NCBI GenBank assembly: GCA_964415675.1
Contig: CAYQBG010000011.1
Location: 80,351-144,350, forward strand
Length of the DNA stretch: 64,000 nt
Reading direction: 5' to 3'
Source of the DNA: UBA5336 sp964415675
GTDB lineage: Bacteria > Pseudomonadota > Alphaproteobacteria > Caulobacterales > Hyphomonadaceae
The notes under the pieces were generated by a model that was given only the letters and a program-made list of their open reading frames with translations, made no database searches and was not told the DNA's origin. Every line of letters begins with the position of its first letter. Position 1 is the stretch's first letter. Below are positions 44,549 through 52,173 of the stretch, in pieces. The position numbers and the translations under genes are program-made.

Positions 44549-44637
44549 GTGTGATCCCCTGAACAGTCAAAGCCTGTGTTCAGGACACTTCTAAACCGAT
44601 GCGGGCCTGCGCGGTTTTACAAGTCAGGTCGCGAAAC

Positions 44638-44653
44638 CATACAGAATTGTATG
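44638..44653. promoter_or_regulatory. Palindrome CATACA-N4-TGTATG upstream of the DUF1800 operon
   Basis: The site reads CATACAGAATTGTATG, with exact 6-bp arms. It lies in the intergenic space between the histidine kinase stop and the DUF1800 start. Its twin is at 46774-46789; probable binding site of the response regulator encoded at 46040. Confidence 0.65.
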
Positions 44654-44658
44654 CTGGT

Positions 44659-46059
44659 TCATTCCCCCTGCAGCGGCAGGCTGATTTCGAAAACCGCCCC
44701 TGGCTCGGAGGCGATCAGCCGGGCATGGCCGTTGTGAAGCTCTGCAATGGCCCGTACGAGACTCAGGCCAAGACCGTTTCCAGGAGTTGACCGGCTGGAA
44801 TCGAGACGCACGAAACGCTCAAACACACTGTCTGCGGCGTTGGCGGGCAGGCCGGGGCCGTCATCGCCGACCTCCAGCAAGGCGCGGTCGCTCTCGGTGC
44901 GCAGGCCTATCCAGACATTGGCCCCGTCGCGCGCATGCTCCAGCGCGTTTTCGAGCAGGTTCGAGATCATCTGGGTGAGCAGGTCCCGGTCGCCCCTGAC
45001 GCTCACACCCGGTGCCGCGCGCACGTCGAGCCGCTTGTCGGCGTCTTCGAAAAGGGGCCGGAAACTGTCGGCCATGTCGCAGGCGAGATCTGACAGGTCC
45101 ATCGCGTCGAAGGCCCCGCGGCGCTGGCCGGCTTCCACCTCGCCGAGACGCAAGAGCGCATCGAGAGTCCGCAACAGTGTGGAGATATGCGCCTCAGCCG
45201 CCGCCACATGGCCCGACACCGCTTCCGCGTCGCCCACATCCCGCTCCATGAGTTGCAGCCGACCCGCCAGATTCGACACCGGTGTTTTCAGGTCATGGGC
45301 CACCCCGACCGATACGCCCTCCAAATTCCGGGTCAGTGCGCCGATCCGGTCCAGCATGTCGTTCACCGCCACTGACAGCCGGTCGAATTCATCGCCATTT
45401 CCCTTCAGGGGGACCCGCGCATCCATCCGGCCCTCACCAATCGTCTCGGCGGTCGCCGAGATCGCGTTCAGCCGGCGCACGACCGACCGGCTGGTGAAAA
45501 AGCCCGTCAGGAGCGAGATCGGGATCACGGTCAGTGCGACCAACCCGCTCGCCCGCAGCAGCCATTCCTGGAGGATGACCAGGCGGTCGGGTACGAAACG
45601 CGCCGCGATCACCTCGGCTTCTCCGCCCTCCAATGGCATGCGAAAGGCCAGCACAGGGTGGCCGGATAGCTCCTCATGCTCAATGAAGGTGCGCGATTTG
45701 CCGCCCGGCGGATCGATGCCCTCAAAGCCCGCCAGAGTGTCATCATCGCCGGTCATCACCCGGATGATGAATTCGTCTTCCTCGAGGACCTCGTAGAGCC
45801 AGTCGGGATCCCAGATCGCCCGGCCATCATAGCTGAACGCCGCCACGAGACCATCGAGTCCCTGCTCGGCATGCAGGCTTTCGAGGCCTTCCATTTCCGC
45901 ATCAAGGCTGGCGCGAACCTCGCCCAGCGTTTGCGCCCGGTGCAGGGCAAAGCCTGCCCAGACCAGCGCGATCAGGACGGTCACGCCGATCAGCCCGGAT
46001 AGGACCGTGCGGCGAAACACGGTGGAGCCCATCAGGGCGCTACGGCGCGGCAATGACAT
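44659..46059 (-). CDS. Sensor histidine kinase
   Basis: A 466-residue membrane kinase. TM1 is at about residues 17-36. A periplasmic sensor domain spans about 37-170, and TM2 is at about 172-192. HAMP lies at about 193-245 and HisKA at about 246-310, with the phosphoacceptor His near 255 in GVAHDLKTPVSNL. The ATPase domain has an N box NLLENALEHA, G1 DDGPGLP, and G2 GNGLGLSL. The start at 46059 overlaps the regulator gene by 20 bases; an ATG at 46032 is an alternative. It pairs with the OmpR-type regulator upstream. The periplasmic ligand is unknown. Confidence 0.92.
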   Translation of the reverse strand: MSLPRRSALMGSTVFRRTVLSGLIGVTVLIALVWAGFALHRAQTLGEVRASLDAEMEGLESLHAEQGLDGLVAAFSYDGRAIWDPDWLYEVLEEDEFIIRVMTGDDDTLAGFEGIDPPGGKSRTFIEHEELSGHPVLAFRMPLEGGEAEVIAARFVPDRLVILQEWLLRASGLVALTVIPISLLTGFFTSRSVVRRLNAISATAETIGEGRMDARVPLKGNGDEFDRLSVAVNDMLDRIGALTRNLEGVSVGVAHDLKTPVSNLAGRLQLMERDVGDAEAVSGHVAAAEAHISTLLRTLDALLRLGEVEAGQRRGAFDAMDLSDLACDMADSFRPLFEDADKRLDVRAAPGVSVRGDRDLLTQMISNLLENALEHARDGANVWIGLRTESDRALLEVGDDGPGLPANAADSVFERFVRLDSSRSTPGNGLGLSLVRAIAELHNGHARLIASEPGAVFEISLPLQGE

Positions 46060-46732
46060 AGCCCGCCCCCCTCACGGTGCGGATGAGCTCGGTCTCGAAG
46101 GGCCGGTCGACCTTGGCGCGCAGGCGGCTCACATGGGTCTGCACGAGGCTCGTCTTGGGGTCGAAGCGGTACCCCCAGATCGTCTCCAGCAGCATGGTGC
46201 GGGTCACAATCTGACCTTCGTTGAGCATCAGGTATTCCAGTATCCGGTATTCGCGCGGCAACAGGTCGAGGCGTTCGCCGGCGCGGGTCACGGTCTGGGT
46301 CGTGCGTTCCATGACCAGGTCGCCAACCATCAGTCGCGTCGCCTCTGCTTCAGCCAGCGGCTGCCTGCGGGCGAGCGCGCGCAGACGGGCATGAAGCTCG
46401 GCAAAGGCGAACGGCTTGGTGAGGTAGTCATCGGCGCCAGCTTCCAGCCCGTTCACGCGGTCATTGATCCCGTCGAGCGCGGTCAGCATCAGGATCGGGG
46501 TGACGATCCCCGACTGGCGCAGCACCCGCACCGCGTCCACACCGTCCATGCCGGGCAGCAGGCGGTCGAAGACGATCACATCGAAGGAATGGGCCGCCGC
46601 CGCCAGGAGTCCCTCCTGCGCCGAAGCCGCGACGGTCACCGCATCTCCGGCTTCTTCGAGGCCGCGAGAGATGAACGCCACGGTTTCCTGATTGTCTTCC
46701 ACCAGAAGGATATTCACGCGCCCATCCCGCAC
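46040..46732 (-). CDS. OmpR-family response regulator
   Basis: A 230-residue response regulator. The receiver domain (NILLVEDNQETVAFISRGL) has the phosphoacceptor Asp at about 56 in VIVFDRLLPGMDG and Lys in LTKPFAFAELHAR. The C-terminal winged helix spans about 130-228 (LLPREYRILEYLMLNEGQIVTR, TSLVQTHVSRLRAKVD). The start is a GTG at 46732; another GTG at 46717 is possible. The perfect palindrome CATACAGATCTGTATG at 46774-46789 lies 41 bp upstream, so autoregulation is likely. It is the first gene of an operon with the kinase. Confidence 0.92.
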   Translation of the reverse strand: MRDGRVNILLVEDNQETVAFISRGLEEAGDAVTVAASAQEGLLAAAAHSFDVIVFDRLLPGMDGVDAVRVLRQSGIVTPILMLTALDGINDRVNGLEAGADDYLTKPFAFAELHARLRALARRQPLAEAEATRLMVGDLVMERTTQTVTRAGERLDLLPREYRILEYLMLNEGQIVTRTMLLETIWGYRFDPKTSLVQTHVSRLRAKVDRPFETELIRTVRGAGYVIAAP

Positions 46733-46773
46733 TTGAAGCGCTCAGCGTAGACAAGACCGGCGGCAAAGTCTCC

Positions 46774-46789
46774 CATACAGATCTGTATG
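46774..46789. promoter_or_regulatory. Perfect 16-bp palindrome upstream of the response regulator
   Basis: CATACAGATCTGTATG is its own reverse complement. It is the counterpart of the site at 44638-44653, and both precede minus-strand operons. Likely autoregulatory operator of the OmpR-type regulator. Confidence 0.65.
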
Positions 46790-46955
46790 CTTCAGTTGGG
46801 TCGATCGAAGCCGCGAGAGTGCGCAGCTCTCGAACGTCAACTACCGTCCCGCTTTGCCGATTCAATAGATTAAAAGTCACCGGCTCGATTGACCAAAAAA
46901 GCACTGATTGAGGACATTAAACGAGTTCAAGCGTGAGTCAGCAATCGGCGAAAAA

Positions 46956-46981
46956 CCGCCCGATGCCTGAGCATCGGGCGG
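46956..46981 (-). terminator. Rho-independent terminator of the parB operon
   Basis: CCGCCCGATGC and GCATCGGGCGG are perfect 11-bp arms with a 4-base loop, followed on the minus strand by TTTTT. It lies 34 bp after the parB stop at 47015 and closes the maintenance block. Confidence 0.9.
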
Positions 46982-47014
46982 CTCCGTCATCCGCCTGACG
47001 AGGAGACTGAAATA

Positions 47015-48787
47015 TCAGGCGGCATCTGGTTGATCGAAGGCTTGGGCAGCGGGCGCACTAATGTCTTCGCCGCGCTCGAACACGCCCGCAATTCGCGCCC
47101 ATGCGTCGGCGGGCGGGGAACCTGCACCCTCGACAAGGCGGGCTGGCGGCACCTGCATCCATGCGGGACGCCAGTCGGGATGGGGCTCGCATCCATGACC
47201 CATGATCCGGTTTCCGATGATCGTTTTCTGGACCTTGGCGGTCTCGCTGGCACAGCCTTCCGCCAGCGATGTCGATCCGATATCGGCGACCATGGCGTTG
47301 ATGGCCCGCTTGTCGCGGAGCAGATCAAAGAAGGCCGCATCTAGTTTCCAGTAGGCTGGCAAATCCGTCTCGCAGACATGCAGCACCGCCTCGACAACCG
47401 GCCCGCCTGCCTCCAGCGTCTGCGCCATGGTGAAGGCCAGAACCTCCATGACTTCCTCGTCAGACATGGCCAGTAGAGCGGCGAAGATTTCGCAAAGCCG
47501 GTAGGCGTCGCTGTTGCGCCGCGCCTCGCCATTCACACCCAACGCCTCGAACAGGGAGGCGATGCGGGCGCGCCTTTCCTCGAGTTCGGCGGCCGCTTTC
47601 GATGCCTCAAGGCTGGCCCGCGTATCCGGTTTCTTCGTCCGGCACTCATGCGGGCGAATGTCCCAGAGGGCGCTGCCGGTCATGGCATGGGCGACCATCA
47701 GGCGCAGCGCGATGGCGGGCTGGTGCGCAAGGCTCGCCGACGCCGCACCATGGCGATGCAGGAGAATGTATTCCGCCAGCGGGCCGGACATTTCCGGTTT
47801 GACGGGCGCGGCGCGCGTATCGTCCTGACCAGTCTTCCCTTTCTCCTGCCGCCGCGCCTCAGCTTGCGAGATATAGCCTTCATGGAAGGTCACGGTGCCG
47901 TCATGGCGTAGCTCGACATAGACCTTGCCGCCTTGCTTCTTCGTGCGCGTCTGGTGGTCCCAGCGATGGAAGAACGCCCCGCGTTCAAGGCAGATTACGT
48001 CCTTCCAGCCCTCCGCGATATAAGCTTCCATGCTTTGCGCCACGGCGGCGGATTGCGCCTTCCAGAACACCTCCGGATCGGCGAACACGCCATGCTCGCC
48101 GAACAGGTCGGCAGTGATCTGGCTGTCATAGTCTGCGATGTCGAACAGGGCCTTGTCGGTCGTGATGACCGCGCCGCCCGTGATCCAGGCCTTGCAGTTC
48201 CGGCCAATTGGTGCCCGTTCGTCCTCGCTCTCATAGAGGCGCAACCATTGGGCCTGCTGGTCTTCTGTAGCGAGCGTCAGGGCGCGGACCGTCTCGCGGT
48301 CGATCTCGCCGGCGGCATAGAGCTTGCGGATCGGTTCAGCGAGCGAAGCCAGCGCCAGAACGCGGCGCACCAGAAGCTCGGTGACGCCAAAGAAGGCGGC
48401 GATCTCGTCCACGGCTCGCCCCTGATCGTGCAGGCGTTTGAAGGCCGTGTACTGCTCCATTTCTGAGGCTGGCAGGCGTCCGACATTCTCGATGACGGAG
48501 GCGGCAATGGCGCTCGCGGCATCGTCCTCGGCCATGATCGCGCAGGGGACATCGGGCGTCTCGCCGGTCTCCTTCTCGATCTCTTTCAGGGCGAAATAGC
48601 GCCGCCGTCCGGCGACGACGCCATAATGGTCGCCCTCCTTGCGCACCAGCAAAGTCTGGCGAATGCCGCTCTCGCGGATCGACGGCAATATGTCGGACAC
48701 GTCGGGCTTCTTGCGGCTGTGGCGCATGTTGAGTTTGGAAATCCGAAGCTCGGACAGGGGGATGGTCTTGAGACTAGGCTGGGCCAT
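47015..48787 (-). CDS. ParB-family partition/plasmid maintenance protein
   Basis: A 590-residue ParB/Spo0J-family protein, longer than a chromosomal ParB. The N-terminal ParB/Srx domain contains LRISKLNMRHSRKKPDVSDILPSIRESGIRQTLLVRK and the nucleotide-binding box GRRRYFAL (equivalent to GERR). An HTH follows (GRAVDEIAAFFGVTELLVRRVLALASLAEP). The C-terminal 350 residues are specific to plasmid and island ParBs of alphaproteobacteria and of unknown role. No ParA partner is in the window, so it may be a stand-alone centromere or regulatory protein. It is the last gene of an ardA operon, with its own terminator. Confidence 0.88.
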   Translation of the reverse strand: MAQPSLKTIPLSELRISKLNMRHSRKKPDVSDILPSIRESGIRQTLLVRKEGDHYGVVAGRRRYFALKEIEKETGETPDVPCAIMAEDDAASAIAASVIENVGRLPASEMEQYTAFKRLHDQGRAVDEIAAFFGVTELLVRRVLALASLAEPIRKLYAAGEIDRETVRALTLATEDQQAQWLRLYESEDERAPIGRNCKAWITGGAVITTDKALFDIADYDSQITADLFGEHGVFADPEVFWKAQSAAVAQSMEAYIAEGWKDVICLERGAFFHRWDHQTRTKKQGGKVYVELRHDGTVTFHEGYISQAEARRQEKGKTGQDDTRAAPVKPEMSGPLAEYILLHRHGAASASLAHQPAIALRLMVAHAMTGSALWDIRPHECRTKKPDTRASLEASKAAAELEERRARIASLFEALGVNGEARRNSDAYRLCEIFAALLAMSDEEVMEVLAFTMAQTLEAGGPVVEAVLHVCETDLPAYWKLDAAFFDLLRDKRAINAMVADIGSTSLAEGCASETAKVQKTIIGNRIMGHGCEPHPDWRPAWMQVPPARLVEGAGSPPADAWARIAGVFERGEDISAPAAQAFDQPDAA

Positions 48788-48835
48788 GGTCTGGCTCCTT
48801 CTTGATTGATTGGCTTGTGGATTGGGGGCGCGCCG

Positions 48836-49312
48836 TCAGGCGCGCGCCCCGCTGGTGTCCAGCGCCGCGCAAAGGCGGCGGGCGGCGGCGCGGCCTGCGT
48901 CCAGCGCCTCGGGCAAAAGCTCCTGCGCGACCTCGGTCAGGTAAGCGTTATCGCCATCCGGATAGTTCGCCTCGATGCCCCAAAGGCTCGCCGCATGGGC
49001 GTCCAGCGTGACGCCCTCCAACGTCACGGAGAGAACGATCCCGCAAAAGAACCATTCATCCCTGCGCCATGCGGCCATGACGGCTTCGGCGCGGGCCTGC
49101 GCCTCGGCAAAGCGTTGCCGGTGGTTGGGTCCGGGGCCGATGAATCCCGGCGCGTCCTTGTAGAGCGATGGCCAGAAACCGTCCTGGCGCTCGTCGGGTG
49201 CGTCAGGACAATCGTCCCTCAGAATCCGCGCGGTGATCTCGAAGCCTTGGGCCTCGCAGCTGATGCTGTCGCCCTCGCAAACGAAGGTCTGGAAGCGTTC
49301 AGTGAAAGCCAT
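48836..49312 (-). CDS. Uncharacterised protein between ardA and parB
   Basis: I do not recognise the family by name, but genes of this size commonly lie between ardA and parB on alphaproteobacterial plasmids. It has 158 residues from the ATG at 49312, one base after the ardA stop. It is acidic with no membrane segment: CEGDSISCEAQGFEITARILRDDCPDAPDERQDGFWPSLY, then MAAWRRDEWFFCGIVLSVTLEGVTLDAHAASLWGIEANYP, a segment rich in Trp and Cys, and a helical end. Tight packing in the operon supports a real gene that may share the anti-restriction or maintenance role. Confidence 0.78.
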   Translation of the reverse strand: MAFTERFQTFVCEGDSISCEAQGFEITARILRDDCPDAPDERQDGFWPSLYKDAPGFIGPGPNHRQRFAEAQARAEAVMAAWRRDEWFFCGIVLSVTLEGVTLDAHAASLWGIEANYPDGDNAYLTEVAQELLPEALDAGRAAARRLCAALDTSGARA

Positions 49313-49313
49313 G

Positions 49314-49880
49314 TCAGCGGCTCCAGAAAATGTGGACTTCATCGAAGCCCATCTGGAACACCATGATCTCGCCATTCAGCGCCATGTCGCGGGCCAGCGC
49401 CTGCCAGTCGATGTAATAGCGAAGGCTCTCCGGTATCTCCGTGCCGGTGTCCTCGTGCAGGCTCTCGGCAAAGTCCGCTGCGCTGCGATATTCGCCCGCA
49501 TAGTGCTCAAAGGCGGCGCGCGCCTCGGCAAGGTCGTCGCAAAAATGGCTCAAGACCTTGCCGCCAAGCTCGCCATGTTCCTCGATGAAGTCGGCAAGCG
49601 CGCATACCGTCTCGAATGAGGCGTATTCCGACAGGCTCGCCCCCTCGAAGCCCTCATAATCGTGGATCGCCCATTCCTCGGCGTCTGGTTCGGGCGATGC
49701 CGCCAGCATGGCGCGCACCTCGTCCCTGATCTCGTCAGGCGTGGTCGCATCGATCCATCGGCCATGCAGGCAGCCATTATTGTAAGCCGCAAGGCAGGCC
49801 ACGTAGATGCGCGGCCTATCGGCCCGCGCGGGTGCTGCAGTGGCTGCAAGAGGTGCAGCGCTGGCGTGGTGGTCAGTCAT
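49314..49880 (-). CDS. ardA: ArdA-like anti-restriction protein
   Basis: ArdA is a DNA-mimic protein that blocks type I restriction enzymes during conjugative entry. It has 188 residues from the ATG at 49880 (GGAG upstream) and is very acidic. The family blocks are RIYVACLAAYNNGCLHGRWIDA, then IRDEVRAML, EEWAIHDYEGFEG and ESLRYYIDWQALARDMALNGEI, ending VHIFWSR. All are typical. It leads an operon with the unknown gene and parB. The nested inverted repeat at 49951-50047 lies just upstream and may be a single-strand promoter used early after transfer (inference). Confidence 0.93.
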   Translation of the reverse strand: MTDHHASAAPLAATAAPARADRPRIYVACLAAYNNGCLHGRWIDATTPDEIRDEVRAMLAASPEPDAEEWAIHDYEGFEGASLSEYASFETVCALADFIEEHGELGGKVLSHFCDDLAEARAAFEHYAGEYRSAADFAESLHEDTGTEIPESLRYYIDWQALARDMALNGEIMVFQMGFDEVHIFWSR

Positions 49881-49950
49881 GTCAGTCTCCTTCCCCGCCC
49901 GCGTTTCTTTCCCCGATTGGCGGGGATGGGCGGCAGGAGGGTGCGCTGGC

Positions 49951-50047
49951 AGGGCGCATAAGGGCGGGCTGCAAGCGGGCCAGGCAACTGACCTCAAGAG
50001 ACTTCAAACCGACACAGGCCCGCCCGCTTGTGGCGCGACCGCGCCCT
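49951..50047. repeat. Nested inverted repeat upstream of ardA
   Basis: The outer arms AGGGCGC (49951-49957) and GCGCCCT (50041-50047) and the inner arms CAAGCGGGC (49972-49980) and GCCCGCTTG (50022-50030) are exact; GGGCGGG and CCCGCCC in between can also pair. The position and layout resemble single-strand promoter (ssi/Frpo-like) structures, but that is not shown. Confidence 0.5.
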
Positions 50048-50129
50048 GGCAAAAGCACCGTCCGCCCATCTCCGCCTGATGGGAAGAATTATTGAGGTGA
50101 AGGGAAACCGGCACTGCCCGGGGCCGCGC

Positions 50130-50957
50130 TCAGAAGCTTGCGCGGTAGACGCTTGGCTCCAGCCGGACATGATCGCTGAGTGGCGGCTTAAGGCGAAATG
50201 CTGCAGGCGCGCGGGAAAAGTCGAAGAGGCGGACAAGGCGGAAGGCCTCGCGGTGCGCTTCGGCGACACGGTGCTCATTGGCGGTCAGGAAGAACGGTGT
50301 CGATTGCGGACCGTTCGTGGTCTTCACCTCGAGCCATCGCGGCGCGCCTGAGCGGCTAAAGGAGAGGATGTCAAAGCCGGCGCCGTCACCATCGTCCCGC
50401 GCAACCCATCGCACCTTCGCCGAGAGGTCGTCGCGGCCCTCTTCTGAGAGCCGGTTCTGTTCGGCTTCGAACACGAGCGCCTCACCGGCGTCGCCGAGCT
50501 TGCGCAGCCTGGCGTCGCGGGCGGCAGGATCGAACTTGCCGATGATCCGGCGGATGACGGGATCACTTGTCTGGGGCTCAGGGGACGGCCCCGGCGCATC
50601 CACAAGGCGAAGGCGCGCGGCGGGCGCAAATTCAGGCTGGGAACTGCTCAGGGTGTGGGCAAGACCGGTCTCCTGCAGCTGAACGTCCATGATTTCAAAG
50701 AGGCGGCGCTGATAATTGCGGGCGGGCTTGTATCCGGCGATGAACGGGAGCCCGAACTCGGCGAGCACGGCTGAGATGTTCTGGTGCTTGTATTCGATCG
50801 AGCCCCTGGAACGTCCGATCACCTGCTGCAGGGCGCGGTTGCGCTCGGCCTTGCTGTAAGCCTTTCCGGCCAGTTCAAGCTGCAGCATGGCGAGATGGTC
50901 GGCCACGATGGCTTCAATCTCATGGGTCGACCATGGGGTTCCGGCTGCCTCACTCAA
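50130..50957 (-). CDS. DUF3883 nuclease-like protein
   Basis: A 275-residue protein. Residues about 1-90 are a DNA-binding-like helical domain (PWSTHEIEAIVADHLAMLQ). The C-terminal DUF3883 domain at about 160-265 is a restriction-endonuclease-like fold: the acid in GFDILSFSRSG, then PRWLEVKTTNGP, the E-x-K motif, and FFLTANEHRVAEAHREAFRLVRLFDF. The family is frequent in restriction and defence modules. The overlap of four bases with the upstream nuclease gene suggests a joint operon. The function is inferred only from fold. Confidence 0.85.
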   Translation of the reverse strand: MSEAAGTPWSTHEIEAIVADHLAMLQLELAGKAYSKAERNRALQQVIGRSRGSIEYKHQNISAVLAEFGLPFIAGYKPARNYQRRLFEIMDVQLQETGLAHTLSSSQPEFAPAARLRLVDAPGPSPEPQTSDPVIRRIIGKFDPAARDARLRKLGDAGEALVFEAEQNRLSEEGRDDLSAKVRWVARDDGDGAGFDILSFSRSGAPRWLEVKTTNGPQSTPFFLTANEHRVAEAHREAFRLVRLFDFSRAPAAFRLKPPLSDHVRLEPSVYRASF

Positions 50958-51388
50958 GCGTCAGGCCCGCACCAGTCTGGCTTGTCGGTCAGTGCGGTGC
51001 GACCGCGATGGGGCCACGGCTTCAAATGGCCAGCGCGAAGACCGGCTTCGCCGACATCAAGCCCGCCAGCGGAGAGATCGATCACCAAGCGGTCATACCG
51101 GTCGGTCCCGTAACGTGCAGTGATCTCAAGCTCAGCGTCCCGGGTCAGTTCAACCATAAAGGCCTTGGCATCATAGCCTAGGCCGCGTTCGGCTTCGCAA
51201 TCGGCGCCGCCGAATGATCCGACGCCTCCGGTTTCAGGGGCGTCCACATTTGCCAGGCGAAAATCAACACCATCGATCCACCCGCTATCGCCATCGGACC
51301 AGTAGATCGATCGCACGGGGTCTGTGGAAGCTTCCGGTGAGGCGCAGCCCGCGGCAATGAGGCTTATCAGGGATATCAGTGGTCTCAT
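50954..51388 (-). CDS. Thermonuclease-family lipoprotein (SNase-like)
   Basis: A 144-residue exported protein. The lipobox LIAAGC is followed by a staphylococcal-nuclease-like domain: IYWSDGDSGWIDGVDFRLANVDAPETGG, EAERGLGYDAKAF and an Arg-containing RYGTDRYDRLVIDLS, ending in HLKPWP. Catalytic Arg and Asp residues of the family seem present. It would degrade or process nucleic acid outside the cytoplasm, for example during conjugation or DNA uptake. It overlaps DUF3883 by four bases and follows a small membrane protein gene. Confidence 0.83.
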   Translation of the reverse strand: MRPLISLISLIAAGCASPEASTDPVRSIYWSDGDSGWIDGVDFRLANVDAPETGGVGSFGGADCEAERGLGYDAKAFMVELTRDAELEITARYGTDRYDRLVIDLSAGGLDVGEAGLRAGHLKPWPHRGRTALTDKPDWCGPDA

Positions 51389-51413
51389 GGGTGCAGTCTA
51401 CAAGATTCGCCCA

Positions 51414-51545
51414 TCAAGACCCGCCAAACCGCGCAAGGAGCGCAAGACCGAGCGGCAGGCCGACAAGCAAAACGAGGACCAGCGCCCAGAACCATTTCGG
51501 CGGTTCAGGCCCGCCATAGTCCGGCGATTTGTCATATCCTTTCAT
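51414..51545 (-). CDS. Small single-helix membrane protein (43 residues)
   Basis: From the ATG at 51545 the minus strand reads MKGYDKSPDYGGPEPPKWFW, then ALVLVLLVGLPLGLALLARFGGS and TGA. That is one clear membrane helix after a Pro/Tyr-rich cytoplasmic tail. It ends 25 bp upstream of the thermonuclease gene and is probably co-transcribed. I do not recognise a family. The clean hydrophobic segment, charged ends and operon position favour a real gene despite its size. Confidence 0.6.
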   Translation of the reverse strand: MKGYDKSPDYGGPEPPKWFWALVLVLLVGLPLGLALLARFGGS

Positions 51546-51687
51546 CGCTCACCGCCCTCGCACTGTCCCACAATGTTTAACCGGCCTGACCAAAGGAAAA
51601 CAGTCCTTTCGGCGAGCCCGGTCAGCCCCTTATCCCACGCCCGGAATGCGACGGTAGAATTCTGGCACAGACAAGGGAGACTGCCCG

Positions 51688-51891
51688 ATGGACCAAATCG
51701 CAGACGATCTGTCGCCCTTCCGGGAGCCAAGCCTAAAGAGGCCATGGCGGACGCCGGAAGAAACCCTGCATTCCCTGAAGGCGCGCCGTCGCCATGCTCT
51801 TCAGGCTGGTAATGTTCTGCTGGCTTCACGTATCCATCGGCGCATTGCGCTTCGCCTCGGCAGACCGCAACCCGGCAAAGACAGCCCATAA
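51688..51891 (+). CDS. Small basic protein (67 residues)
   Basis: A 67-residue Arg/Leu-rich protein (MDQIADDLSPFREPSLKRPW, later LHSLKARRRHALQAGNVLLASRIHRRIALRLG). GGGAG lies nine bases before the ATG. The helical basic half suggests nucleic-acid binding. No family is recognised, and it lies alone in an otherwise gene-free stretch, so a chance frame cannot be excluded. Confidence 0.5.
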   Translation: MDQIADDLSPFREPSLKRPWRTPEETLHSLKARRRHALQAGNVLLASRIHRRIALRLGRPQPGKDSP

Positions 51892-52051
51892 CCGGCCTGA
51901 GCCCGGCGCCCGCGACCCTCCTGGCAGCGCCAGCAGGACGCGCGGGCGCATCGCTCACCGGCGAGACCCAGCGCCAGGTTTAAGGAGCCCCATGACGGCC
52001 TAATGCTGAGCCTCGCCGGGCCGGTCGGAGCCAGAGGGCTCCCGCGGGGCT

Positions 52052-52086
52052 GGGTGCCGGGCCGGTCGAAGGTCGGCCCGGCACCC
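52052..52086. repeat. 12-bp-arm perfect hairpin
   Basis: GGGTGCCGGGCC and GGCCCGGCACCC pair exactly around an 11-base loop. Two more palindromic elements follow, CCGCCCGGA..TCCGGGCG (around 52100-52124) and CCGCCCATGGGCGG (around 52135-52148). There is no T-run, so this is not a standard terminator. The hairpin cluster lies in the 280-bp gene-free space before the broken exonuclease gene. Confidence 0.6.
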
Positions 52087-52173
52087 GGCGCCGCCCTGCC
52101 GCCCGGAAGGCCTTCACTCCGGGCGATCAGCCCCGCCCATGGGCGGGTGAGCGTCAGCCTCCCCCAGGCCCAA

